From positions 1,222,501-1,286,500 of the forward strand of contig JASPKZ010004199.1 of NCBI GenBank assembly GCA_030220185.1: a stretch of DNA of 64,000 nucleotides, read 5' to 3'. The DNA comes from Diploptera punctata (lineage: Eukaryota; Arthropoda; Insecta; Blattodea; Blaberidae). The notes beneath the pieces were generated by a model. The model had not been told where the DNA came from and ran no database searches. It was given only the letters and a program-made list of their open reading frames with translations. The translations under genes and the position numbers were made by a program. Positions 45,451 through 56,905 of the stretch are shown piece by piece (position 1 is the stretch's first letter; each line of letters starts with the position of its first letter).

Positions 45451-45789
45451 CTGCGTAAACTAAGCGAGTGGAAATTTTGGTCCAATTTTCCTCGTTAACG
45501 GAATATGTATTTCTTTTGTTAAAGTGGAGAAACTTGATTTTTGATGCCACCTTATTAAGTGTCTGACTGTAGTGAAAATAAAGAAGTTTTTAATTTCGGG
45601 TTTCAGGTAAATTCTCTCTTCTAGTGTCGGATTTCGCCGATTTTTAAAAATACAATCTTCGTTTTATATTAATAACACGTGCTGAGTTTTGCTGCTAAAC
45701 GTAGCAAATTGCGACCGCTAGAGCGATTTTTAAATGCATACTTCAGGCGAATACCAACATCTAATGGTTCGATTTTGCTGTTAACGAAC

Positions 45790-47190
45790 TGTACCCTTCT
45801 TCTTCTTCGGCTTTTCCTCACTTATAGGATTGTCATCTTCAGTTTCCATTTGTTTCTATTATTCCAATCTCCTTCTTCCAAATTCTTATCATCCATTATA
45901 ATTCTGACATAAGTTTTCCATTTCCATCTTAGTCTGCCATGTTTTTCGTCTAGGGAGTGACCATTGGTATATATTTTTTGGTCATCTTTCATTTTACATT
46001 CTTTTCACATGGCCATACCATTTAAGAGTTTGATCTTCAATCCTCTTAACAACAGATGTGGTGACATTCATTTCTCTCCAAAGAAATTAATTTCTTATTT
46101 TATACTGTCTTGTTTTTAATCAAATTCTATTGTTATAAATTTATTCTTTTGTAATTCCGTCAAATACCAAGTTTCACTTCCATATTACAAAATATTATGT
46201 ATTATGCTCTTATAAATTTTCATTTGAGTTTCCTTTGTAATATTTTTGTTCCAAAATATTCCATGTAATGTCTTAGTTGCGTTTTTTGCCATTGTAATTT
46301 TAGTTTGTACGTCTCTTTCACATGTACCTAAACATGTAATTATTGACCCAAGATATTAAAAAAATTAACATTTTTTTATTTCTCCTGTTTCGAGTATGAG
46401 GTCATCCACACCCTTTCCCAAACACATATTCTGTTTTCTGTAAATTTATATTCAGTCCCCATTTTTTATAGTCTTCCATTAGTTTATTTATCCTATATCT
46501 CATATCATCTTTATCCCCTGCAAAAATTATTTGATCATCTGCAAACAATAATGAATGTAGTATTTTCCCTCCTATAGGAATACCCATTTCAGAACATTTT
46601 TGTATCATAAATTAAGAGCCTGGTGTAGATAAATGTTAAAAAGAATTGGTGATAAACTGCATCCCTGCTTAAGGCCTTTATTCACTGTGAATTCCTCTGT
46701 TAATTTATTCTGTATTTTTACTTTAGCTTTTGTATTGCTATAAATCCTCCTAACAATATTAATCCATTTATCACGCATAGTCATATTTCTCATTGCCATC
46801 CATAACAATTGTCGAGGTACATTATCATATGCCATCTTTAAGTCAATAAGGTCATATGTAGTTATTTATTTTTTGCTAGAATTTTCTCTTTCGATTGTCC
46901 AATACAGAAAATAGTATCAATACATGATCTTCCACTCCGGAATACACATTGCTATTCTCTTAAGTTATCTTTTATCTCCTTGAGTTTAAAATTTATAAAT
47001 TTACTGAAAATACTAGCTGTTGAAGGTAAAACACTTATACTTCTATATTTGGAACACTTTTTTAAGTAGGAGTAATATACGATAAATTCCAGTCTTCTGG
47101 GATATCTTCTCCAATTTCAATTTCATTAAAAATGTTTGTTAAAAATATTACTAAATCCTACTCTATCCTACTTTTTAAATCTATTACTAT
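45790..47190 (-). mobile_element. Non-LTR LINE, reverse transcriptase and C-terminal part
   Basis: Reading minus from 47190: FLTNIFNEIEIGEDIPEDWN, a CIDTIFCIGQS segment and MAYDNVPRQLLWMAM. Then KWINIVRRIYSNTKAKVKIQ, NKGLKQGCSLSPILFNIYLH and, one base off, ILHSLLFADDQIIFAGDKDD with the FADD catalytic box, KKWGLNINLQKTEY. Further down come decayed pieces to RIEDQTLKWYGHVKRM near 46020. The longest LINE in the window, with fingers, palm and thumb; numerous stops. SINE-A copy 5 lies at its upper edge. Confidence 0.85.
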
Positions 47191-47200
47191 ATGCCAAGTT

Positions 47201-47318
47201 GTGGAAAGCAACGGGAAGATACCACACCTACAATTCCCTAGTAAAGCTGCAAAGCATTGCATGCAAATTCTATGATTGCAGTGAAAGACCTGCCCTCGGG
47301 CAGAATTACTATGGATGG
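47201..47318 (+). repeat. SINE-A copy 5, 5'-truncated
   Basis: Only the last 118 bp (GTGGAAAGCAACGGGAAG to CTATGGATGG), flanked by a 10-bp duplication ATGCCAAGTT at 47191-47200 and 47319-47328. Truncation with a duplication shows LINE-type mobilisation. Confidence 0.9.
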
Positions 47319-47439
47319 ATGCCAAGTTTGGTTCTGTTAAAACAAAATTTGCGACCGCGAGAGCGTTAAAAGTACACAAACCTATTTATTTATTTATTTT
47401 GGACATGGTCATTTTCGGTGTCTGCTAGATATGTACGGT

Positions 47440-47515
47440 CATTCATAGTGTTCTACCCAAGAGCAGATCTTTCACTGCAAACTCAACATTCTCCACTCTT
47501 TCCTTAACTCAGCAT
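47440..47515 (-). repeat. SINE-A-like tail fragment (variant)
   Basis: CTACCCAAGAGCAGATCTTT followed by CACTGCAAACTCAACATTCT is the reverse complement of 61368-61420 and resembles the last 40 bp of SINE-A. Possibly the 3' end of the LINE that SINE-A uses, or a sister SINE. Confidence 0.5.
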
Positions 47516-47539
47516 TTATTTAAATATTGTCTATAATCT

Positions 47540-48620
47540 GATGTCTTTTTGTGTCTCTAACTTTCCATTGACCATTCCTTCTAGGGCATCAGTCAGCAGG
47601 CAGTTTCTTCTTAGCCAGTGACCAATCTAATTTATTTTCCTCTTCTTTATCAGTTCCAGCATTGTTCTTCCTTCACGCACTCTGTCTAGCACATCTTCAT
47701 TTTTTATTTTGTCTGTCCATTTTATGCGTTCCATCCTTCTCCATATCCATATCTCAAAAGCTTCCAGTCGCTTTTCCTCATTCCGTCGTAAAGTCCATGT
47801 CTCTGTACCATTCAATGCTACACTCCACACAAAGCACTTCAATAGCCTCTTCCGTAATTATTTTGCCAAAGGTTCGCAGAAAATGCTTCTCTTCTTTTGT
47901 TAAAAACTTATTTTGCCACTGCTATCCTCTGCTTTACTTCTTGACCCAGTTCATGTTACTACTGATTGTACAACCTAAGTATTTGAAGCTCTCCACTTGC
48001 TCAATGACCTCATCATAAATCCTCACGTTTATCTTCCTTGATTTCCTTCCTATAATCATGGCCTTCGTCTTATTTATATTTATCTTCATCCCATAATCCT
48101 CGCACGTGTCATTTAGCTCCATCAGCATGTTTCTCAGTGTTATTGCATCTTCTGCTAGCAGAGCCATATCATCAGCAAATCTTATGCACTTTATTCTTCT
48201 TCCTCCCATGTTCACGCCTCCCGTATTGCTGAAGCAATTCTTCATTAGGTCTTCCGGATATATGTTGAAAAGAGTTGGTGGTAGAGGACATCCTTGCCAT
48301 ACCCCCTTCAAATTTCTTTTCCGTCTGACAGTTTTTCTCCTGTCTTCACTTTTATTCGCTGTTTCATATAAAAATTACTTATGAGTCTCCTCTCCTTCCA
48401 GTTCACGCCAATTTTCTTCAAGATCCTCATGAGTTTATTCCAATTCACTCTGTCAAAAGTCGTTTCCAGGTCAACAAATACCGCATGAACTTTTTTATTT
48501 TTTTCTATATATATTTCTCCAATTGTTCGAATCAATTCAATTGCATCTCTCGTACCCTTTCCCTTCCTGAAGCCAAACTGTTCTTCTTCCAATTAACTTT
48601 CAATCGTGCGGCAAAGATCT
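47540..48620 (-). mobile_element. Non-LTR LINE, reverse transcriptase part
   Basis: Minus frames: MEEEQFGFRKGKGTRDAIEL, KKVHAVFVDLETTFDRVNWN (fingers and palm motif A, with an AF to TF change), WQGCPLPPTLFNIYPEDLM and RIKCIRFADDMALLAEDAIT with the FADD box, MKININKTKAMIIGRKS and YLGCTISSNMNW. Then a decayed thumb with MDFTTE and MDRQNKK. Two large open frames joined by a shift near 48310. Confidence 0.87.
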
Positions 48621-49049
48621 GAATTAAAAACATATTTTCATTAGAATAACCTCAGTAGCTTCATTCCTTCGGAATTCGCTATGGGTGTAACTGATAGTAA
48701 ATTAAAAATATCATCTAGAGCACTTCCTACACTAATATAATTTTCACTTTCAACATCACTTCAGTGATTACATTGCAATACAGTGGTTGAGCAATTAATA
48801 ATAATACTAAGACAACGATTGTCAATAAGCTGTTGATATAAGATTTTGGTCTGATGATGTAGCATAATTAGAAGATAGACATGAAATATTGGAGAAGTGG
48901 CTGAATTCGATTGCCTAGAAACTAAAATTATAAACAGGTGTGAGGCGCAGAAAAAAAAAAAACGTAAGTTCATTCTGGAAAAGCATGCCATTACGTATTA
49001 CACGGACTGTTATCAGTCGAATTTGTTTACAAAAAGTTATACTAATATA

Positions 49050-49883
49050 CAGGATGTCCACAAAGTCCTACTACCAAAAAATGTAATTTAGCTAGTAAAA
49101 TATTTTAGATAGAGACATGCGGTTTTTTGCAACATATTCCACATCTCTCAAAGTTTTGTTTACATTTGTTGCAGATTGTGATTTAAACGACAAAGACGAC
49201 ACTTCAGGAAAAGATCCAATGTGTATGGTGGTATGCTGAGTCATGTAAATCACCATACCCCCATATTCGAACGTTAACCTATCTAGACACAAAGAAAGTC
49301 GCTTCATCAGAGATACTCATAATCTTCGTCAGTTACATTCAGCATGGAATCAACAAATTCAGCACGCAGAGGGAAGCCAGTTGCCAACGACGCTTGCGTA
49401 ATTTACACTTTATAGGCCTGAAGATGTAGCCGCTTATGGAAGAACTAGATGAATGGTTGATTTTGGTAAATGCAGTTCCCGTGAAGCACGACGAATCTAT
49501 TATTGAGGGCTGCGTTGAAATGCAAGTTGCACATTGTCGATAGTTCTTGATTCACACCTGGTCGCCCACTCCATTGCAAGTCCATTACACTGCCAGTTGC
49601 TAGAAATTACTAGGCCCATTTAATTATGGATGATTTGGATAGAGGATCTCTTCCATATTGCCAGCGGAAATTTCGCAGAAACAGTTAGTGGCGATTTATC
49701 AGACTCAGCATATCACCATACACATTGGGCCTTTTCCTGTGGTGTCGTCATTGTTGTTTAAATCACAATCTACAATAAATGTAAACTTTGAGAGATGTAA
49801 TACGTTGCAAAAAGCCGCATGATTCTATCTCAAATAGCTTACAAGTTAGATTGTTTTGGTAGCTGGTATTTGTGGTCATTCTG
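49050..49883 (-). mobile_element. Fold-back derivative of a mariner-type transposon (834 bp)
   Basis: Outer ends CAGGATGTCCACAAAG and CTTTGTGG-type CATTCTG are inverted and flanked by TA (49048-49049, 49884-49885). Both ends carry arms of about 200 bp that are inverted copies of each other (49050-49255, 49700-49883). The centre keeps the N-terminal half of a transposase on minus. Confidence 0.78.
49260..49700 (-). pseudogene. Transposase N-terminal half (mariner-type), remnant
   Basis: On minus, in broken frames: RWQYGRDPLSKSSIIKW, WSGRPGVNQELS (the GRPG linker), SIRRASRELHLPKSTIHLV after frame repair by eye, LRAEFVDSMLNVTDEDYEYL and SDEATFFVSR (first catalytic D near 49310). The second D and the third acid are missing because the left arm begins there. 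Confidence 0.65.
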
Positions 49884-50220
49884 TATGTGTCCAGGCCAAG
49901 ACGGAATTCGGCACAATTAATAAGGCCAGAAAGTGGACTGTATGTTTTTGAAACCTTCTGGAAGGTTTTCATTTTATGTGGCGCTCGATTCCCAATAAGA
50001 ACACAAGAACGTTAGGTAAATATTTATTACAAACCCACTACGCAGCAAACGCTTTTACGCATTTGAAACAAAATTACTCTCTTTTGCAGAGGAGTAACAC
50101 AATAATATGTCCGTTTCATGTGATAGTTGCTTTTCGAATGTGAAAGACGTGCCCAATGCCTATTGGGAGAGAGTATGATACTATAAATACCAAAGCAAAT
50201 GTGGCCAACGACAAAATATA

Positions 50221-50915
50221 CAAGGTGAACGGTAATTACACCGAAAAACTTCAGGGATTGATTCCTGACTTGAAGAGAAGGAAAAAAGGTCCTATAAACA
50301 TGTGTCCGGAAATGGATGTGCGTACAACGACAACAAATCGTCCCGGCACACAGTAAATAGCATAATCGCATCCACGTCACAACAGATGTTCAAAGTGGCC
50401 TCCATCGGATGCAATGCATGCGTTCACACATCGTATTATGGATTGCCCCACTCTTTCGCATATTCCTGCCTCCCTCCGAATAGCGACGTGGACACGACGT
50501 TAAAGGGTATGCGCATCAGGAACTGGTTCAGCATACACAACGCTTTTCAGATGCCCCCAGAGGTAAAAATCCAGGGGGTTTAAGTCTAGTGATATAGCAA
50601 ACCATAAAACAGGGCCTCCGTGTCCTATCTAATGTCTATGGAAGATTTTGTTGAGGTGTCGGCGAACTGTAATGCGGAAGTGGGGTGGCGCTCCATCATG
50701 CAGAAACCACATCACCTGTCTTATTGCCAGAATCACATTCTCAGGTAAAACAGAAAGAATATTCTGCAAGTGGTCCGAGTGAATAATGTCATTCGTCAGT
50801 GCCGTCTACCGTGGCAACGATGCATTTATGGACACTTATTCATTGGACATTTTTTCCTCCATTTACAGTCAGGACCAGTTTCTGCAGTTTGTCGGTATAA
50901 TTAAAATTCATCCTG
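50221..50915 (-). mobile_element. Internally deleted DD41D-type element (695 bp)
   Basis: Inverted ends of about 75 bp (CAAGGTGAACGGTAATTACA against CAGGATGAATTTTAATTATA read on minus) with TA at 50219-50220 and 50916-50917. It keeps only the C-terminal part of the transposase. Related to, but diverged from, 42139-43820. Confidence 0.82.
50377..50800 (-). pseudogene. DD41D transposase C-terminal part
   Basis: On minus: LQNILSVLPENVILAIRQV, MWFLHDGAPPHFRITVRR (second catalytic D), IGHGGPVLWFAISLDLNPLD (third acid, D), FYLWGHLKSVVYAEPVPD, ending GGHFEHLL then TGA at 50377-50379. Two in-frame stops (after FHRH, and after AHTL) and no shift. Same order and ending as the 42488-43562 protein (HFEHLI). 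Confidence 0.85.
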
Positions 50916-51002
50916 TATATAGGCCAATTTGAGTAAGTTCAATAATTACTCATTATTACGAAACAAATCAAAATAAAGTTTAATGTATATGTATATCATC
51001 AT

Positions 51003-51215
51003 CATCCGGTATCATGGCAGCTGCCGCCATTCCTCTCTGTCCATCCATTGATCTTCCTCGAATCCTCTATTATTCATAGCTGCTTGTACCCCTTCTATCC
51101 AAGTTTTCTTCGGTCTTCCTCTCTTCCTCCATTCTATTGGGATCCATTCCATAACAATTTTAGGCAATCTGTGCTCTGGCATTCTTTTGACATGGCCATA
51201 CCATGTAATATTTGT
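51003..51215 (-). mobile_element. Non-LTR reverse transcriptase C-terminal fragment
   Basis: Reading minus: TWYGHVKRMPEHRLPKIV-like residues, MEWIPIEWRKRGRPKKTW, IEGVQAAMNNRGFEEDQWMD REEWR, in shifted frames. Same end as 33540-33628 minus a GFRKTA piece. Confidence 0.7.
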
Positions 51216-51216
51216 G

Positions 51217-51218
51217 TG

Positions 51219-51276
<58 letters not shown>

Positions 51277-51297
51277 GTGTGTGTGTGTGTGTGTGTG
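51217..51297. repeat. (TA)n-(GT)n compound microsatellite
   Basis: About 20 TA units, then two GT runs split by GGT. The plus 168-residue and minus 99-residue frames run across it and are artefacts. Confidence 0.95.
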
Positions 51298-51379
51298 GAG
51301 AGAGCTTAAATCCGCGTGGCCATGGACCTCTGTGTTCAATAATATCAGTGAGATTGTTCAGTAAATTAAGACATCGATT

Positions 51380-51560
51380 AAATGTAAGAAGCACGGAAAC
51401 GTCTTGTAGGAAGACCAAACGAAAAGCTCTCAATATTAAGCTAAGAATAATATGCGAGAATAATATTAATAATGATTTCAGAAAGGTGAATTATACAAGG
51501 AATTATTGGAAAATACTAGCTCTGGATAAGGAGATAAACCTACGTATTCGGTAACTAGTG
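51380..51560 (+). mobile_element. LINE C-terminal end (NLRVR type)
   Basis: On plus: IICENNINNDFRKVNYTRNY, WKILALDKEINLRIR, stop. It parallels the 59344-59550 end (WENNINYDLREVDYTGNDWK, ALAQDRDVWRAYVRAAMNLR). A piece in the middle is lost. Confidence 0.65.
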
Positions 51561-52154
51561 GATTAAGCCTTAAAACAATGGTTGTGGAATTTGTTAGAAA
51601 GCATAAAGTCATATTTTAGAGATTTTTATGACTTCAGCAAGTTTAAATAACCAACATAATCCACCATAGCTTTTATTCTTGGAAATTCCTTCACTAATAC
51701 AAAATATAGACAAACGAATCGATGTTCATCGAAAATAGAATGGTGAAAGCTCACTTTACTCTTTTAAAATATTGTGAGGAGTAATGTTTGCAGCAATATC
51801 TTACAAAGATCGGAAAGTATTGAACACATTGGAAATTAATATAGTTTGATTTTAGTTGAACGAGTTTGTTTGATGCGATAAAGAAAGAAAAAAAAACATT
51901 CTATAACGACATAAATCTATTGTTCTTTTTATTATTACACATCAGAAAGAGATAAAGAATATAGAAGCAAAATTAAGCTCTTCTCCAGAAAACAGCTTGA
52001 CAGAAGAACATCATATCCCGTCCTCTATTTTATTACTAACATCATGTCTTGCAGAGGGTACATATGAATTCATATTACACCAAACAAAATCCTGGATAGT
52101 CACTCTCATGAAATTGTAAAAAGAAGACTAAAAATACTGTTCTATTATTTACTA
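51561..52154. other. No feature recognised
   Basis: AT-rich; nothing supported. Confidence 0.35.
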
Positions 52155-52871
52155 GCTAATACACGGCGTGAGCTGCTACGCCTAAATAAATGAAAATTAA
52201 TGTGCTTTTATGTTTAGTTGAATAAGTAAGAGGAAAAATAATTATAAATTTATATTTTTTAGATACCCCGTGCTGATTGCCCGGCGTTGCCCGGGAATCT
52301 ACTAATCTCGATCTTCTTGACATAAATGAGCTGAAATACGAAAATTAATGTGTTTTATGTTTAGTTAAATAAGTGCAAGGAAAAATTTATATCATAATTA
52401 TTTTTAGATACCCCGTGCTGTTTACCCGGCGCGGCGTTGTCCGGGAATCTACTCATCCCGATGTTCTTGGCATAAATGAGCTGAAAGACAAAAATTAATG
52501 TACTTCTTATGATTAGTTGATTAAGTAAAATGAAAAATAATTATAAATGTATATCGTAATTATTTTAAGATTCCCCGTGCCGATTACCCGGCGTTGCCTG
52601 GGAATCTACTTATCTCGAATTAGTTATTGTGAGTTACCCATAAAAGAATACCAGCCATGTGATGCTATGCTTGCACAGGATTCTACGTACTCTACTTGTC
52701 TCGATCTTCTTGGGATCAATGAAAGACAAAAATGGTTAGAGTTATCCGTAAGATATAAACATATGGTCGCGGACTTTTTTGTAGAGCTTTTTGAGATATT
52801 CAATTCTGTGTAATTTTGTGTATTTGTTATGGTTTAGGTAGCGTAAGCCATTTAAGCGTCCAAAGAGCTTA
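52155..52871 (+). repeat. Interspersed repeat with internal tandem units (copy 2)
   Basis: Same three-unit order as 2149-2968 (AGATACCCCGTGCTG at 52261 and 52407; AAGATTCCCCGTGCCG at about 52566). It stops at CAAAGAGCTTA and lacks the 190-bp tail of copy 1. Confidence 0.75.
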
Positions 52872-52879
52872 GAGTGTGA

Positions 52880-53260
52880 AGGTCATACTCAATGGTATTA
52901 ATAAAGTATTAGTATTATTAGGCGATAGCGAGGAAATACTAAGGGTTAATAAGGACACTCTATTGAGTAACACTAAGTAATTGGAACTGAAGTAAACATC
53001 AATAAAACTAAATATATGTCCCCATGAATATACATTATATAATCGAAATGGATAGTTCACGAAAAATGAGGGGGAATTTTGAAGAAGTGGCTGAATTCAA
53101 ATACCTAGGAACAATAGTTAGAAACAGGAATGAAATGCACAAATCAACTAAACATAGGCTCAATTTTGGAACAAAGGAATTAGAAAATAATAATCGTATG
53201 TGCTTATACAGCAGATTATTATGAATCTAAAAAAATATAAACCGGCATGGGGTTATTAAA
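52880..53260 (+). mobile_element. Non-LTR reverse transcriptase fragment (palm/thumb)
   Basis: Shifted frames give LVLLGDSEEILRVNKDTLL, EVNINKTKYMS (the INxxKTKxM block), and an open stretch FEEVAEFKYLGTIVRNRNEM HKSTKHRLNFGTKEL. A tiny piece of the same block (GEVAEFDCLETKI) is at about 48893-48935. Confidence 0.75.
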
Positions 53261-53459
53261 AATGTGTTCCAACATCACCGCTACTAGTCCAATATTTCGT
53301 TTTTGTTTTTTTCCTAATAATCAACACTTTTGAAATTCATATTAAAGCACCGTTGTGGTTATGTAATAAGATGTTAATCATATAATGTTTACCTGGCAAG
53401 TCAGTTGTCCTCAACTAAATTATTAAACTTCTTCAAATTATTCTAATATGGAGGCCTTT

Positions 53460-53822
53460 CGAAAACAATGTTTCATCTTCTGCGTTTAACTGGAACTGAT
53501 GGTGTTATATAGGTTGTATAACGGATTTATGTCTGCTGTTATGTTCTCGTTGTATAGGTCTTTATTCCTTGCTTCTTTTAGAATCTCTATGTCTTCAAGG
53601 ATGCTGATCCTGTTGTTATTGTACTCTCTGTGTTATACTGACATAAAGTTATCCATTTTTTCAAATCGATGACCTGTTTCAAGTATATGTTTGGCAAAAT
53701 TTCATTTTTCTTCATCGTTAATACATTTTTTGAAATGTTTCGAATATCGTGTGTAAAAGTTTCTTATCATTTTGCCTATGTAGAATTTTTTCACAACTAT
53801 TGCATTTTAGTTTATAGACTCC
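53460..53822 (-). pseudogene. Penelope GIY-YIG endonuclease domain, left arm
   Basis: Reading minus from 53822: GVYKLKCNSCEK (the GIY-equivalent GVY), then FYIGKMIRNF in a shifted frame (the YIG part), RYS, EEK, FAKHILETGHRFEKM and NNNRISILEDIEILKEARNK ending NPLYNLYNTI. One frameshift in the GIY-YIG segment, in an A/T run, and further stops. Confidence 0.72.
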
Positions 53823-53825
53823 TTT

Positions 53826-54150
53826 ATTGCAATAGTTGTGAAAAATTCTACACAAGCAAAACAATAAGAAACTTTAACACACGATATTCGGAACATTTAA
53901 AACATTTTATTAATAATGAAGAAAAATCAAGTTTTGCCAAACATATACTTGAAACAGGTCATCAATTTGAAAAAAATCGACAACTCTTGTCTTCAATACT
54001 ACAAAGAGAATATAATAACAACAGGATCAGCATCCTTGAAGACATATAGATTCTAAAAAAAGCAAGGAATAAAGGCCTATTCAACGAGAACATAACCGCA
54101 GACATAAATCCATTATACAACCTATATAACACCATCAGTTCCAGATGATG
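53826..54150 (+). pseudogene. Penelope GIY-YIG endonuclease domain, right arm
   Basis: On plus: CNSCEKFYTSKTIRNFNTRY, SEHLKHFINNEEKSSFAKHI, LETGHQFEKNRQ and NNNRISILEDI, stop, ILKKARNKGLFNENITADIN. YIG is changed to YTS and the GVY part is missing since the arm starts inside it. So it cannot be an active endonuclease. Confidence 0.75.
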
Positions 54151-54242
54151 AAACATTGTTTTCGAAAGGCCTCCATACTAGAATAACTTGAAGTTTAATA
54201 ATTTAGTTGAGGACGACTGACTTACCAGGAAAAAATTATATA

Positions 54243-55431
54243 ATTAACGACTTATTTTCCCAATAAGTAGCAATTCAAAACTGTAAGGTATCTGATTTAT
54301 GCTTCTACTTTTATGCTACTTCCTTCGATAGAACGCAAATAAAAATAAAACGTGGCTAAATATTTTTGTTTATTAAAAGGTACGAACTCAGATTTGATTT
54401 TTATCAAGAGAAGAGAACTCGTTGATATAATGAGAAGATCTAAAAGCGAATATATAAACGACAAATATCATATCTTGATCGAAGAACTCAAAAAAAAAAA
54501 AACGAAATTCAGTACAGAAAATTTTAATGACTTGAAACACTTACTGTCTCATTGTTAGTAATAGTTTAAGTCTCTGTGGTCAAATCCACACAGAATAAAT
54601 AAAAAAGTTAAATTAAATAAAACATTGGCTAGATGCTTGAATTAAATTCGTGCAATATACAAGGAAACATGTGGTGGTCCGGAGGTTTAATTTGCATCGA
54701 GTTCCTAAAGAATAAAACTACAGAAAACAAAATACCTGAGAAGAGATTTCACATCAACTTTCGTTTTAACTTACGTCACACAAATGATCTTAAGAGCCAA
54801 GGAGCAGTCGGAGGCTTCCAACATTCTCAAGAAAATAACACTGACCGTTAAATGTGCTCATATATACAGGAGTGCCTATAACAAGTCATTGGAAGACAAT
54901 ACTTTATGTCTGGTGAAGATGCTCTAGCTGTTCTAGTGGGAGGTAGATTAGGACATCAAATAAATAAAGTCATAAGAACAAGTGACCCTGAAAAATTCCC
55001 TTCATACAAAACTGTTCACGCTACGAAAATGGTTTGTTATCCCAAATATATTCAGGTAATAGAAAGCTAAGCTCTTGTTCCTTTGCTAACTTTGCTTGAA
55101 TACACTGTCGAGCACCTATTTCCTACAATGCAAAGCAAACTGTTATCGTGTTTGTTCAGACTGAAGGTAACGACCAACTGTGTTTGATAATGAAATGGGG
55201 GCCTGATTGATTTTCAGACCACAGTTCGTACAACTAGGCATTTCGTGGTTCTGGAAAAGGAGATTCACCTGTTTTTATAACAAGTGTTTATCCTATTCGC
55301 CTCTTTCGTAGTGGCAACGTTCGTGTCTTACATTGACAAGACCTTAAAGTTCTTTAAAAATGTAATGTCGTATAAAGAAATCTAAAATAATAAATCGTGG
55401 AAAAAATGTAATAAACAAAAGAAAATAAAAT
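54243..55431. other. No gene recognised
   Basis: Two plus frames (54352-54558 and 54633-54851) are unfamiliar. The first is K/E-rich (EELKKKKTKF) and ends in a natural stop, but nothing around it supports a gene. Confidence 0.3.
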
Positions 55432-55771
55432 CTATCTATCTATCTATCTATAGTAAATCTTCCCGAGGGCAGGTCTTTCATTGCAATCTTAGCATTTTCA
55501 TGCTACGCTTTGCAGCTTTACTAAGGAATTATAGGTGTGGTAACTTCCCGTTGTTTTCCACACCGGTGAGGGACGATGATGATAATGATAAGGGTGGTGA
55601 TGATGGCCGGATGATTTTCGGAGACCGTTGGGCCCTAAGCTTCCTGATATTTGTCTTACAGGTGAGGAAAACCTCGAAAAACTTCACACAGGAGCCTGTC
55701 CCGACCAGAATGGAACCCGGGCCCGCTGCGTGACAAGGCAGCACGCTATCTCAAGACCACAGCGGTGGCCC
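55432..55771 (-). repeat. SINE-A copy 6, full length
   Basis: Tail is an expanded (CTAT)n at 55432-55452 in place of the usual CCATCC. Internal (CAT)n is interrupted. Target-site duplication AAAATAAAAT (10 bp) at 55422-55431 and 55772-55781. Confidence 0.9.
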
Positions 55772-55781
55772 AAAATAAAAT

Positions 55782-56824
55782 AAAAAGTATTCAACGGGAC
55801 TCAAAAATTCGACAAGCGAAAGTGGCAAATTTATCCTTGCCATGATCGACGGTAAATTATGCAATGCACTTAAGAAGCAATTTTAAGTCAGAAATCTTAT
55901 ATATATATGGTTCAACTTCAAAACAATTTGATAACGAAGAAATTATTTATAGGGAAATTAAAACATAAAACTCTGAATTCAGGTTATCCGACTTATACGG
56001 CTGGATTCGAATGTTCGAATATCTTTTTTTCTTGATTACAAATAACTAATTAAGAATGGCAAGCAAGCAAGCTCGAGGAAGTAATAAAAAACCTTTTGAA
56101 AATAAAGTTAGAATTCAGAAAGAATTTAGAGATCACTGTGGCTTGACGGTATACCAACCTAAACCGGGATTTGGAAATACAAATACTGGTAACACAGCAA
56201 GATACTTCTTTCAGAACTCAGAAATTTCTGCTAAAATCACGAAAATTAATTAGATTTATTTTAAGAAAATGAATATTATGAAGCATTGTTTAGCCAGCTG
56301 TTGAATTTCGTGGGCAGCAACAAAACTCTCAAATATCGCCTTACATGGCATAAAGGATTCAAGTGTTGCTACTCATGAGTCGGAAATACCCTCTGGGAGT
56401 TTCCAGATAAGTGTGATCGTTGCTTCTCGATTGTTCGGTTTCTAGAAGGATCTACTCGCAAAGAATCGTGAGCGTCCATCTACTTTCCCAAACATTGAAT
56501 GGCGGTAATATAAACCCAGTAGAACAGTTGAAAGTCGGTCGAGCTCCGGGAGTTTGCCCATAAAGTTTGGTGTGTTGAACAAGAACTCAGTGCTGTATGG
56601 AAGTAAAAACTTTAATTGCTCTGTGAAAACACCAAAGAGTTAGAATAGAATAATCATATGTGCTTGTACATCGTTAGACAAAAAAAAAATCATCTCTTGA
56701 ATGTACTTTCTTCTAAGTCCTACTCGGCACAGCGGTGAGTCCAAATTTGGAAACCAGTCATAATTGTGCAGTCCCTGAGCTACTGTGTTATGTGGCATGA
56801 ACTGAAGACACTCCTACGTGTCCT
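55782..56824. other. No gene recognised
   Basis: A 65-residue plus frame at 56056-56253 has no known similarity. A promoter-like patch at about 56420-56640 is discussed as a finding. Confidence 0.3.
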
Positions 56825-56905
56825 GTTATGTCAGCGGTAAAGCATGCAGTCACAGATTTTGTTAATGAAGGTCGCAGGTTCGCGTCCTCAATTATGCAGT
56901 TTTTT
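56825..56905 (+). repeat. tRNA-like relic pointing right
   Basis: GTCAGCGGTAAAGCATGCAG (A-box-like) and GGTCGCAGGTTCGCGTCCTC (B-box-like), then a T9 tract. Paired with an inverted unit at 57430-57512. Confidence 0.45.

Larger units (their letters stand above)
53379..54242. mobile_element. Penelope-like element 3' ends, inverted dimer
   Basis: Arms 53379-53805 and 53827-54242 are inverted copies meeting at a spacer of about 22 bp. Each codes outward for the same C-terminal GIY-YIG endonuclease of Penelope-like elements. Inverted or tandem joined units are a known feature of Penelope elements. The arms have diverged by scattered substitutions and small gaps. Confidence 0.82.

Noticed and set aside
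51048..51554. 168-residue plus frame
   Set aside because: Runs antisense through a LINE end, across a TA/GT microsatellite, and into another LINE end; a composite artefact.
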